Assembly: GCA_002995625.1 (NCBI GenBank)
Contig: PVBP01000004.1
Span: 1-64,000 of the forward strand
Origin: Lysobacteraceae bacterium
GTDB lineage: Bacteria > Pseudomonadota > Gammaproteobacteria > Xanthomonadales > Ahniellaceae
Length of the DNA: 64,000 bases
Reading direction: 5' to 3'
The position numbers and the translations under genes were made by a program. Within the stretch, counting starts at the first letter, position 1. The number at the start of each line of letters is the position of its first letter. Under the pieces are notes generated by a model that searched no databases, was not told the DNA's origin, and saw only the letters and a list, made by a program, of their open reading frames with translations. This document shows, one piece after another, positions 1 to 8,294 of this stretch.

Positions 1-75
1 GCCGGCGCCGACCAGCTCCGCGCCGACGTCCGCGCGCGGCTCGGGATCGATGGGTTGGTGGTCAGTCATCCCTGA
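1..75 (+). CDS. C-terminal tail of a probable SPOR-domain (DedD-like) protein, partial
   Basis: Frame 1 is open from the window edge to a TGA at 73-75 and encodes 24 residues. The tail has an ADQLRADVRARLG helix followed by a short hydrophobic strand (GLVVSHP). This resembles the last helix and strand of SPOR peptidoglycan-binding domains. In many gammaproteobacteria a dedD/SPOR gene lies immediately upstream of cvpA, and cvpA is the next gene here. The assignment rests on that context plus a very short peptide. It could be the end of another protein. Confidence 0.4.
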   Translation, partial: AGADQLRADVRARLGIDGLVVSHP

Positions 76-594
76 GATGAACGCCCAAGGGGCCTTCATC
101 TCCGGGTCTCGATCGCAACCCGTTCGAAGTTCCGACCCGCCGTCCCGAATCGTCGGTTCCGACCCGATGGGCCATTACAACGGCGTCGGGGGAGGTCGAG
201 GCGGAAAGGCGGAAGGATCAATAGCTGATTTCGGGCCGGCCTTCGGCCGTTGCCCGAGCAGGGGGGCTGCAACAGCCGAGCCCCCCTGCACCCCCCGGCC
301 GGCCCCGCAGACCGCCGCCGCGCGATCCTTCCGGGATCGCGCGGTACCACTCGGCGCGGCCGCGCAGGCGGGGCCGGCGCGAACTCGCACATCCTTGTGC
401 TCGAACATGCGCGCCTTGGACCCCGCCTGCTCAGCGCCGCGCCTCGGCGGCGGTAAGCGGGGCGTGGTCACCCAACCCGCCATCCATGGCTGGTCGCCTC
501 GGCGGCATCAGGGCAAGCGGCACCACCGCACTGGAGCGCGACGCTTGGACCCGGCCGGTTTGGGGCCGCCTCGCTGTGGCCGGTGGGCTTGACC
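76..594 (+). other. 519-bp intergenic region with strong hairpins
   Basis: No convincing gene is seen on either strand; the open frames have proline/arginine-rich shadow composition. Two strong inverted repeats stand out: GGGGGGCT at 261-268 pairs with AGCCCCCC at 279-286, and an 11-bp perfect arm at 318-328 pairs with 334-344 around a 5-nt loop. A smaller CGGCC/GGCCG hairpin lies near 237-250. None is followed by a T-tract. They may end the upstream operon by another mechanism or be repeat elements. A promoter for cvpA probably lies in the second half, but no clear -35/-10 pair was identified. Confidence 0.5.
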
Positions 595-1179
595 ATGGAC
601 GTCCTCACCATCGCCGACTGGGTGATCCTCGGCTTCGTCGCGCTCTCGGTGCTGATCGGGCTGGTGCGCGGCCTCGTGGTCGAGGTGTTGTCGATCGCGA
701 TCTGGGTGGTCGCGGTCGCGCTGGCGATCCGTCACGGGGAAGCCGTCGGCGCGCTGTTCCAGGAGGCGGTCGAACTGCCCTCGGCGCGGGTCGCGCTCGG
801 CTATGGCCTGGTCTTCTTCGGCACCACGATCGTCGGGGCGCTGCTGCTGTGGCTGACAAGGCAGCTGGTGGCGGGTACCGGGCTCAGTGGCACCGATCGG
901 CTGCTGGGCGCCGGCTTCGGGCTGGTCCGTGGCGTGCTGCTCGTCGTCGTCGTCGTGACGCTGGCGCGGATGACGCCGCTGCCTCGCGATCAGTGGTGGC
1001 AGGAGTCGCGGACGATCCCGGCCTTCGTCGCGCTCGGCGACATCGCGGTGGCTGCGCTGCCGGACGAGATCGAGGCCTGGATCGAGGCCGCGGCGGCGGC
1101 GACCAGGGCCCTCGCCGCGCCCGATGCGGGGCCGGCGCCGGTTCCCGCGCGCCCGGAGGCTCCCCCCGGTGGACGCTGA
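595..1179 (+). CDS. cvpA: CvpA family membrane protein
   Basis: The protein has 194 residues and about four hydrophobic segments. The N-terminus (DWVILGFVALSVLIGLVRG, then EVLSIAIWVVAV) is the family hallmark. CvpA is an inner-membrane protein needed for colicin V production in E. coli and linked to envelope and bile-salt resistance; its biochemical role is unclear. The first ATG (595) was chosen. A GTG four codons upstream (583) is in frame. The C-terminus is a short Ala/Pro-rich tail. In gammaproteobacteria cvpA is normally followed by purF, but here the polysaccharide locus begins instead. Confidence 0.85.
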   Translation: MDVLTIADWVILGFVALSVLIGLVRGLVVEVLSIAIWVVAVALAIRHGEAVGALFQEAVELPSARVALGYGLVFFGTTIVGALLLWLTRQLVAGTGLSGTDRLLGAGFGLVRGVLLVVVVVTLARMTPLPRDQWWQESRTIPAFVALGDIAVAALPDEIEAWIEAAAAATRALAAPDAGPAPVPARPEAPPGGR

Positions 1180-1273
1180 GCGGCGAGGCGCTATGCTGCG
1201 GGGCCGCATGCGTCCTTGACGCGTGTCACAGATTCGCGCCGGGACGCGCCGGACTGCATCGCCCGCACCGACG

Positions 1274-2074
1274 ATGATCGACCTCCACTGCCACATCCTG
1301 CCCGGCATCGACGACGGCGCGCCGGACCTCGACACCGCGCTCGCGATGGCCGCGATCGCGGCGTCCGACGGCATCCAGGTCATGGCCTGCACGCCGCACA
1401 TCTACCCGGGCCTCTACGAGAACAACCAGCCCGGCATCCAGGCCGCGATCGACGCCTTCCGCCTCGAGTTGCGCCAGGCGGGCATCCCGCTGCAACTCGT
1501 GATCGGCGCCGACGTGCACATGGATCCGGGCCTGCGCGAGGGCCTGAGGTCCGGCCGAATCCCGACCCTGAACCGTTCGCGCTACTTCCTCTTCGAGCCG
1601 CCGCACCACGTCGCGCCGATGCGGCTCGAAGAGACCTGCTTCGAGCTGATGGTCGCGGGCTACGTGCCGATCCTGACCCATCCCGAGCGCCTGACCTGGG
1701 TCGGGGACCATTACGACCAGATGGTCGAGCTGGCCGAGCGCGGCGTCTGGATGCAGTTGACGGCCGCCAGCGTCACCGGCCGCTTCGGACGCGCCGCGCA
1801 GCACTTCGCGCTGAAGATGCTCGACGACGGCATCGTCCACATCCTGGCCACCGACGCGCACCATTCCACCAAACGCCCGCCGATCCTGTCCGAGGCGCGC
1901 GAGATGGTCGCCAAGCGCCTCGGCGCCGAGGAGGCGACCAACATGGTGCTGGTCAGGCCGCGCGGGGTCCTCGACAATATCGAGCCCGAGCGGCTGCCCG
2001 GCCTGCCCGACCCGGCTGCCGTGCCCGAGGAGCCCTTCTGGCGCCGCTGGTTCGGCGGACGCAGGCGCCACTGA
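1274..2074 (+). CDS. CpsB/YwqE-type PHP-fold protein tyrosine phosphatase
   Basis: This 266-residue protein starts MIDLHCHILPGIDDGAPDL, the metal-binding PHP motif of manganese-dependent tyrosine phosphatases (CpsB, YwqE, Wzb-like in function). Further PHP ligand motifs are CTPHI, GADVHMD, THPER and a C-terminal ATDAHH. The family dephosphorylates the bacterial tyrosine autokinase that controls polysaccharide chain length, and a Wzc-like kinase lies two genes downstream. Although the frame is open upstream to 1223, the conserved domain begins exactly at the ATG at 1274. The stop is 1 nt before an upstream in-frame ATG of the next gene. Confidence 0.88.
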   Translation: MIDLHCHILPGIDDGAPDLDTALAMAAIAASDGIQVMACTPHIYPGLYENNQPGIQAAIDAFRLELRQAGIPLQLVIGADVHMDPGLREGLRSGRIPTLNRSRYFLFEPPHHVAPMRLEETCFELMVAGYVPILTHPERLTWVGDHYDQMVELAERGVWMQLTAASVTGRFGRAAQHFALKMLDDGIVHILATDAHHSTKRPPILSEAREMVAKRLGAEEATNMVLVRPRGVLDNIEPERLPGLPDPAAVPEEPFWRRWFGGRRRH

Positions 2075-2090
2075 CATGAGGATGCGCGCG

Positions 2091-2804
2091 ATGACGCGAT
2101 GGTTGGCGATGGGAGCGGCGCTGGTCGCCGTGCTGGTGCTGTCGGGCTGTGCGACGGGCACCAAGACCGTGCGGTCGACCGAGTACGCCACGCTCGCCGA
2201 GCGCGGGAAGCTTCCGCCGCCCGACACGACGTCGGCGGCCGGTGCCTACATCGGCGTGCCCGACTACCGCATCGGACCGCTGGACCAGATCGAGGTCAGC
2301 GTCTTCCAGGTCCCGGACCTGAGCCGCACCGTGCGCGTGAACTCGGCGGGCGAGATCTCGTTGCCGATGATCGGCACGGTGAGGGCCGGCGGCAAGACCG
2401 TCGGCGAACTGGAGGCGGCGATCGCCGACAAGCTGCGCGAATCCTTCCTCCAGGACCCGCAGGTCTCGGTGTTCATCCAGGAATTCGCCAGCCAGCGCGT
2501 GACTGTCGAGGGCTCCGTCGCCCAACCCGGGATCAAGTCGCTGACCGGCAAGACCACGCTGCTGCAGCTCGTTGCCATGTCGGGCGGACTCACGCGCATG
2601 GCGGATCCCGAGAAGATCATCGTCTTCCGGATCATCGACGGGCAGCGCATGGTGGCGCTGTTCAACCTCGTCGACATCCGCAGCGGCCTGGCCGAGGACC
2701 CGCAAATCTACGGCGACGATGTCGTCGTGGTCGACGATTCCCGGGCGCGAACCGTGGCGGAAACGATGCGGACCTGGATGGGGTTCCGCCCCTGGGGCAT
2801 GTAG
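2091..2804 (+). CDS. wza: Wza-like polysaccharide export lipoprotein (Poly_export/SLBB)
   Basis: A lipoprotein signal peptide ends in a lipobox (LVLSGC, Cys about residue 20), so the protein should be lipidated and sent to the outer membrane. The body has a Poly_export domain (YRIGPLDQIEVSVFQVPDL) followed by an SLBB domain (VTVEGSVAQPGIKSL, LLQLVAMSGGLTR). At about 237 residues it is shorter than E. coli Wza (379), as in many single-SLBB homologues. The ATG at 2091 is preceded by TGAGGA at 2077-2082, a good ribosome site. An ATG at 2076 in the same frame would add five residues. It forms the export channel partner of the Wzc-like kinase that follows. Confidence 0.87.
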   Translation: MTRWLAMGAALVAVLVLSGCATGTKTVRSTEYATLAERGKLPPPDTTSAAGAYIGVPDYRIGPLDQIEVSVFQVPDLSRTVRVNSAGEISLPMIGTVRAGGKTVGELEAAIADKLRESFLQDPQVSVFIQEFASQRVTVEGSVAQPGIKSLTGKTTLLQLVAMSGGLTRMADPEKIIVFRIIDGQRMVALFNLVDIRSGLAEDPQIYGDDVVVVDDSRARTVAETMRTWMGFRPWGM

Positions 2805-2900
2805 CGTGAGGTTCCCCGCCGGTTCGTCAGACGGCGGCCCGCGCCGCGGGCGGTTCATCGCGCCCGGGACACGCGACCAAGAGTTTCGACGAGAGTACCG

Positions 2901-5264
2901 ATGAACGACACCCCGAACGACAAGCCCGGCAATGAGTGGGATCGATTGCCGACCGTGGCCGGTGGCGCCGGGGCCATGGTCCGTGCGCCGGGCGGGGCGT
3001 CGCGGGCGCTCGCCCTCGAACTGCAGGGGCCTGCCCAGCCTGCGGAGGACGACAGCCAGATCGACCTGATGACGTACTGGCGGATCATCGTCAAGCGACG
3101 CTGGACGGTGATCTCGATGGTCGTGGCCGCGGTGGCGCTTGCCGTGATCCAGACACTGATGACGACGCCGCTCTATCGCGCGACGGCCGTCCTCCAGATC
3201 GATCGCGAGCCGATCCGGGTGCTCAATACCGAGGGCGTCATTCCCTCCGAGAGCGTCTGGGACGAGAACTTCTACCAGACGCAGTTCGAGCTGCTGAAGA
3301 GTCGCTCGATGGCCGAGCGCGTCGCCAGCGCTATGAATCTGGCCGAAGACCCGGCGTTCGAACGGCTCAGCGCCCCCTCGCCGCTTCGCGCCTTCTTCGA
3401 CTCCGTCTTTGGCCGGGCACCGCCACCGGCGGAAGCCGAAGACGGCGCACTGGCGAATGGCACCGGGGTCGTGCAAGTCCCGTCCCCCGAAGTCGACGCC
3501 GAAACCCTGCAGCGGATCGAGGCCGGGCGGGTCGGCTGGCTGATGGGCGCGCTCGACGTCGAGCCCGTGCGTCGCTCGCGCCTCGTGCGCGTGTCGATCA
3601 CGTCGCCGGATCCCGATCTCAGCTCCCGCGTGGCAAATGGCGTCGCCGAGGGGTTCATCGAGTCGAATCTCGACAGGCGCATCGATGCGTCGTCCTTCGC
3701 CAAGCGCTTCCTCGAGACCAGCCTCGCCGACATGAAGGCTCGTCTCGAGGTCTCGGAGCGGGCGTTGATCGAATTCGCCCAGCAGGAGGAGCTGGTCGAG
3801 GCCGACAACCAGACCACGCTGGCCTCGCAGAACATGACATCCCTGAACCAGTCGCTGGCAACGGCCAAGGACGCCCGGATCCAGGCGGAATCGCGTCTGC
3901 GCGCGGCGCAGACGGGCCGCATGGATGCCTTGCCCGAGGTTCTGTCCAACCCGCTGATCGGGGAGTTGCGGAAGAACCGTTCACAGCTCAACGCGGAGTA
4001 CCAGCAGAAGCTGACAACCTTCAAGCCGGATTTCCCGGAGATGCGTCAGCTGAAGGGCAGGATCGACGAGATCGACCGGCAGCTCGAGGACGCGATCGGG
4101 ACGATCCGTGCGTCGATCGAAGCCGAGTACCGCGCCGCCCTGGAGCGCGAGAACCTGCTGATGGCGCAGCTCACGTCCGTGAAGGGCGAAGTGCTCGACG
4201 TCCGGGGTCGCAGCATCGAGTACAACATCCTCAAGCGCGAGGTCGACACCAACCGTCAGCAGTACGAGGCGCTCCTGCAGCGCTACAAGGAAGTCGGTCT
4301 GGCTGGTGGGGTCGGCTCGAACAACATCTCGGTCGTCGATCGAGCGAGGCCGCCAGGCGGTCCGTTCAAGCCCAACATGTCCACGAACCTGCGGACCGGC
4401 CTGTTGTTGGGGCTGTTCTTCGGCGTGCTCCTGGCGCTCCTGGTCGAATACCTGGACGACACGATCAAGACACCGCAGGACATCGAGAAGAAGCTCTCGC
4501 TGCCGGTGCTCGGCGTGATCCCCAAGCTCAGGAGCAGCGAAACGGCGCAGTCCGCGATGGAAGACCAGCGCTCGGCGTTCTCGGAAGCCTATCGGTCGCT
4601 GCGGACCGCCCTGCTGTTCGCGACCGACAAGGGCGTGCCCCGCACCCTGGTCGTGACCAGTGCGAGCATCGCGGAGGGCAAATCGACGACCGCATTCGCG
4701 CTGGCCCGCAACTTCGCCCAGCTCGGCAAGCGCACGCTGCTGATCGACTGCGACCTGCGCAATCCCTCGCTCCACAAGCGCGTTCCCGGAGCCGTGAACG
4801 AGAACGGGCTGAGCAACTACCTGTCGGGCGCGATCAAGCCCCAGGACATGGTTGTTGCCACCGGGATCGAGAACCTGTCGTTCGCGCCGACCGGACCGCT
4901 GCCCCCGAACCCGGCCGAGTTGTTGGCGAGTCCCCGGATGAGCGCCTTGCTGACCGTGGCCAGCCACAAGTTCGACCTGGTCATCCTCGATGGCCCCCCG
5001 GTGATGGGCCTGGCGGATGTGCCGATCCTCTCGCACATGGCCGCCGGAACGCTCTTCGTCGTCGAGTCCGCCGAGACCCGGGTCGGCATGATCAGCGCCG
5101 CCGTCAAGCGCCTGCAGTCGGCGCGCGCGCGCATCGTCGGTACCGTCCTGACCAAGTACGACGCCGCGCAGGCTGGCTACGGCTACGGCTACGGCTACGG
5201 ATACGGATACGGGTATTCGTACTACGCGTACGGCGGCCAGCAGAAGCGACTGGGACGCGCATGA
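2901..5264 (+). CDS. wzc: Wzc-like polysaccharide co-polymerase / tyrosine autokinase
   Basis: This 787-residue inner-membrane protein has a cytosolic N-tail, a Wzz domain with a first membrane segment near 68-88, a long periplasmic coiled-coil region, and a second membrane segment near 497-515. The cytosolic kinase has Walker A at about 585-597 (ASIAEGKSTTAFALA), Walker A' (TLLIDCDLRNPSLHK) and Walker B (LVILDGPPVMGLADVPI). The C-terminus is a tyrosine cluster of Gly-Tyr repeats (about 760-777), the autophosphorylation tail of this family. It controls chain length and export together with the Wza-like channel, and is the expected substrate of the phosphatase at 1274-2074. The next gene overlaps its stop by 4 nt (ATGA). 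Confidence 0.92.
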   Translation: MNDTPNDKPGNEWDRLPTVAGGAGAMVRAPGGASRALALELQGPAQPAEDDSQIDLMTYWRIIVKRRWTVISMVVAAVALAVIQTLMTTPLYRATAVLQIDREPIRVLNTEGVIPSESVWDENFYQTQFELLKSRSMAERVASAMNLAEDPAFERLSAPSPLRAFFDSVFGRAPPPAEAEDGALANGTGVVQVPSPEVDAETLQRIEAGRVGWLMGALDVEPVRRSRLVRVSITSPDPDLSSRVANGVAEGFIESNLDRRIDASSFAKRFLETSLADMKARLEVSERALIEFAQQEELVEADNQTTLASQNMTSLNQSLATAKDARIQAESRLRAAQTGRMDALPEVLSNPLIGELRKNRSQLNAEYQQKLTTFKPDFPEMRQLKGRIDEIDRQLEDAIGTIRASIEAEYRAALERENLLMAQLTSVKGEVLDVRGRSIEYNILKREVDTNRQQYEALLQRYKEVGLAGGVGSNNISVVDRARPPGGPFKPNMSTNLRTGLLLGLFFGVLLALLVEYLDDTIKTPQDIEKKLSLPVLGVIPKLRSSETAQSAMEDQRSAFSEAYRSLRTALLFATDKGVPRTLVVTSASIAEGKSTTAFALARNFAQLGKRTLLIDCDLRNPSLHKRVPGAVNENGLSNYLSGAIKPQDMVVATGIENLSFAPTGPLPPNPAELLASPRMSALLTVASHKFDLVILDGPPVMGLADVPILSHMAAGTLFVVESAETRVGMISAAVKRLQSARARIVGTVLTKYDAAQAGYGYGYGYGYGYGYSYYAYGGQQKRLGRA

Positions 5265-6925
5265 TCGACCCTCGCGCCGGGTCGTCGGCTGCGGGCGGGG
5301 CGGTCGAGGCCGCGCTGTTCGCCGTCGCCGCGCCGGGCCGGCAGGATCTGGCACCGCCGCGCGTCCTGCCGGGTGGGGCGCTCGACCTGATCCGCGTCGC
5401 AGCCGAGGACCGGTCCCATGCGCAGCTGCTCGCGTCGAGGTTCGGCGTGGACGTGCGCCGCATCGAAGATGCGGCATTGCACTTCGTCCATGCGGTGATG
5501 TTCCACCCGGACAGCGATCACTTCCGGGTTCTGGGCGTGCGTGCGGATGACGATGACGAGACCCTCAAGCTCCACTTCCGCTGGCTGCAGAAGTGGCTCC
5601 ACCCGGACCGTGATCCAGAGGGTTGGGTGTCGGTGTATGCCGAGCGCGTGAACATCGCATGGGCGCAGTTGCGGCGAGCCGACCGGCGCGCCGAGTACCG
5701 CGAGCGACTGGGGTCTCTCGATGCGGCGCCGGCCCCCCTGGCGCCTGTCGGACTGGGGTCCGCTCCCGTGGAGCCGGCCTTCGGGACGGCGCCGGTCGCT
5801 CCGATCCTGATCTCCTCGCGCTGGGCCAGGCGCCTTCCGGCCCTCGTGATCGGCGCGGGCGTGGTCCTCGTGGTCGCGCTGTTCGCAGCGCACCGCGTCG
5901 GCGAGAACCTGCTGGCGGCCGAGCGCAGCGCCCGAGAACGCGCCGAGCTTGCCGTCGTGCCGTCGGCCCGGGAGCAGCCGCCGCCGGATGCGGCGCAATT
6001 GGAAGGCGCGGGTCCCGTCGACTCGTTGATCCCTGCGTCCAGCGGCTCCGGGGGGGCAGCGCGGGCGGACCGGGTGGCGCGGACAGGGGACATAGTGGCG
6101 CCCCTTGCCGGTGGCACACCTGCAGGGCACCCGTTGCCAGGGACGTCGACCGCCACTCGCGAGCAAGCAGTCGCTGCGCGGCCAGTGGCGGGTGACGCGA
6201 CGCGAGCCGACGCCCTGCCCGGTGCGGCGGAACCGTCGCCCGCGATGGCGGTTGCGCAGGATGCCGCCATCGATCGCCGTCTTGGGGACGAAACGACGGC
6301 CAAGGTCGCGGCGCGCAGCGAGCCTCGCACGGGGCTCGCCCTCCCGCCACGCGAACAGCCCGAGCGGCCGGCCATGACCGCCGAGCAGGTGGCAACGTCA
6401 TCCACAAGGCCGCTGCCGGCGACCGCGGACGAAGCCCCCGCGCGATCGACGGCGGGCCCCCCTGAACCGGTGGCGTCGGCCGCCGCTCGCGGGGCGCCGT
6501 CGGGGGGCGCGGAAGCCGGTCGGTCCACAGCCGCGACCGGCCCGGTGGCCTTGGCTGCCCCCGTCGATCCGTCCGTCGGCCGTCGCGTGCTGAACCAGTT
6601 CTCCGCTGCCTATCGCGATGGCGAAGTGCAGCAGGTCGTCGTCCTGTTCGCGCCGAACGCGCGCACGCCCGAAGGCAACCTGGTCGAGCTCCATCAGCGC
6701 TACGGATCGCTTTTCGCAGCCTCCAGTCGCCGCTCGCTCGAGTTCCTGGACCTCGAGTGGCGAACGTTGCCGAACGGGCTCGAGGGCATCGGTCGTTACG
6801 AATGGGCCATGCGACCACGCGGGGTCGGCGGGACCCGGGCGACGGCGGGGCGGATACGCGTCGTGATCGAGCTTGTCGACGGCCGACCGCTGATCGTGCT
6901 GCTGGACCAGCAGGATGTGGGCTGA
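5261..6925 (+). CDS. J-domain membrane protein with long disordered linker and SnoaL-like C-terminus
   Basis: The ATG overlaps the kinase stop. The 554-residue product has a J-domain-like region at about 85-148, with the HPD motif at 114-116 (KWLHPDRDPEG) and a helix-III-like segment (ERVNIAWAQLRRADRR). One membrane segment follows at about 190-210. Residues about 215-440 are a low-complexity Ala/Pro/Arg/Glu linker. The last about 110 residues (VLNQFSAAYRDGEVQQVV onward) resemble an NTF2/SnoaL-like fold. J-domains recruit and stimulate DnaK, so a role in assembling or regulating the export machinery is plausible but inferred. The cytosolic J-domain and periplasmic C-terminus topology is also inferred. 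Confidence 0.7.
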   Translation: MIDPRAGSSAAGGAVEAALFAVAAPGRQDLAPPRVLPGGALDLIRVAAEDRSHAQLLASRFGVDVRRIEDAALHFVHAVMFHPDSDHFRVLGVRADDDDETLKLHFRWLQKWLHPDRDPEGWVSVYAERVNIAWAQLRRADRRAEYRERLGSLDAAPAPLAPVGLGSAPVEPAFGTAPVAPILISSRWARRLPALVIGAGVVLVVALFAAHRVGENLLAAERSARERAELAVVPSAREQPPPDAAQLEGAGPVDSLIPASSGSGGAARADRVARTGDIVAPLAGGTPAGHPLPGTSTATREQAVAARPVAGDATRADALPGAAEPSPAMAVAQDAAIDRRLGDETTAKVAARSEPRTGLALPPREQPERPAMTAEQVATSSTRPLPATADEAPARSTAGPPEPVASAAARGAPSGGAEAGRSTAATGPVALAAPVDPSVGRRVLNQFSAAYRDGEVQQVVVLFAPNARTPEGNLVELHQRYGSLFAASSRRSLEFLDLEWRTLPNGLEGIGRYEWAMRPRGVGGTRATAGRIRVVIELVDGRPLIVLLDQQDVG

Positions 6926-8294
6926 GGTCCCGCCACCCAGGAAACTGGTCGCGATCGTCGCCGGGGTCGCCGTGCTGTCCCTGTTGCTGCCGGCCTGGCG
7001 CTGGCTGACCGCCGATGCGATCGCTCCCGAGTCGCCCGGCCGAGCGCTCGACCGGGTTCCGGGTCATCCTCGCGCCCTCGAGCTTGCGGCTGCCCGCGCC
7101 TTCGCGACGGGTGACACCCGGGCGGCCGAAGCGCTCGCCCGGTCGGCGATCGCCGGACGCCCGCTCGAGGCCCGCCCCTATCGGATACTGGCCGCGATCT
7201 ACGAGGAAAGTGGGCGGCTTCCGGAGGCCCGGGCAGCCCACGCCGCGGCTATAGCGGTCGCGCCGAGCGACGCGGTCGCGAGACTCTGGATGGCCTCGCT
7301 GCTGTTGGCGGAAGGGCGCTTCGCCGAGGCGCTGGCCCACGTCGACCGTGGGTTGCGCGCGAGACCTGATCTCGCGTCCGCCGTTTTCCCGGTCCTGGCC
7401 GGTGGGCTCGGGAATGCGGACTTCGTCGATGCCCTCGTGGCTGGACTTGGGGCGGCCCCGCCATGGCGGCAGCACTTCCTCGAGGAAGCCGTACGCGAGG
7501 CCGGGACGATCGAGGCCGTGTTGCCGCTGATCGAGGGTCTTGCCGGGCGCGGCGGACTGACTGATCGGGAGATCCGCTTCGTCATGGCGCGTTTCGAGGG
7601 AGAGCGCCGTTGGGAGGACCTTCGCGTGGCCTGGCACCGCCTGGTCGCGGGTCCGGAGCAGGGCGCCGACTTCGTGGTCGACGGTGGATTCGAGCAGGAC
7701 CCCCACGGATTCGGCCTCGGCTGGCGCCTGCCGCGGGTCCCCGGCGCAATCGTCGGCTTCGCGCCCGCGCGGGGCAGCGCGGACGGCGGGCGCGCACTGA
7801 CCGTTCGCTTCCTCGACCAGCGCGTGCCCTTCCAGCACGTCCAGCAGCGACTCCTGTTGCCGGCCGGTCGGTTCCGGCTGTCGGGTGAGGGCAGGGCGGA
7901 CGGCCTGCGTGCCCGGCGTGGCCTGCGCTGGGACCTGCGTTGCGATGAACGCAGCGAGGTGCTTGCGCAGGGTCCGCTTCTGGCCGGAACCCAGGCGTGG
8001 CAACCGTGGCGGGTCGACTTCGAGGTACCGGGTGGATGCCCGAGCCAGTGGCTTACTCTGCGGCTTGAGGCCGTCGGACCCTCGGAGCAGATGGTCGGAG
8101 GGTCAGCGACCTTCGACGGCCTGTCGATCGAGCGGCTGGGCGAGGAGCCGCACACCACGTCCCCGGTCGTCGTTCCCGCGGCGCAGTCCCAAGGCGTGAG
8201 TCGAGGATTCAAGCGGTTGCGAGCGCAATGTGACACGGATACCATGCCAACGGTGTCGGGGGCTGCCTCCGGATCGCGGGGATGTGTTTCGTGA
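6915..8294 (+). CDS. TPR-repeat membrane protein with C-terminal carbohydrate-binding-like domain
   Basis: This 459-residue protein overlaps its upstream neighbour by 11 nt. It has an N-terminal membrane anchor (about 10-28) and then tetratricopeptide-like helical repeats (ALELAAARAFATGDTRAAEAL, YRILAAIYEESGRLPEARAA). The C-terminal half begins with DGGFEQDPHGFGLGWRL, the usual start of a jelly-roll carbohydrate-binding-like module. Similar TPR proteins accompany Wzc-type kinases in EPS loci, and a scaffold role for the envelope-spanning complex is inferred. No enzymatic motif is visible. Confidence 0.62.
   Translation: MWAEVPPPRKLVAIVAGVAVLSLLLPAWRWLTADAIAPESPGRALDRVPGHPRALELAAARAFATGDTRAAEALARSAIAGRPLEARPYRILAAIYEESGRLPEARAAHAAAIAVAPSDAVARLWMASLLLAEGRFAEALAHVDRGLRARPDLASAVFPVLAGGLGNADFVDALVAGLGAAPPWRQHFLEEAVREAGTIEAVLPLIEGLAGRGGLTDREIRFVMARFEGERRWEDLRVAWHRLVAGPEQGADFVVDGGFEQDPHGFGLGWRLPRVPGAIVGFAPARGSADGGRALTVRFLDQRVPFQHVQQRLLLPAGRFRLSGEGRADGLRARRGLRWDLRCDERSEVLAQGPLLAGTQAWQPWRVDFEVPGGCPSQWLTLRLEAVGPSEQMVGGSATFDGLSIERLGEEPHTTSPVVVPAAQSQGVSRGFKRLRAQCDTDTMPTVSGAASGSRGCVS

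Noticed and set aside
508-1401. Long open frames on the minus strand opposite cvpA, the phosphatase and the kinase (up to about 500 codons)
   Set aside because: They are GC-rich antisense shadows with His/Arg/Asp-heavy composition and no recognisable domain; the + strand genes opposite them have clear family motifs.
2936-5260. A 1329-codon frame overlapping wzc and running into the J-domain gene
   Set aside because: Only the part after 5261 has protein-like composition and domain content; the rest is an out-of-frame reading of wzc.
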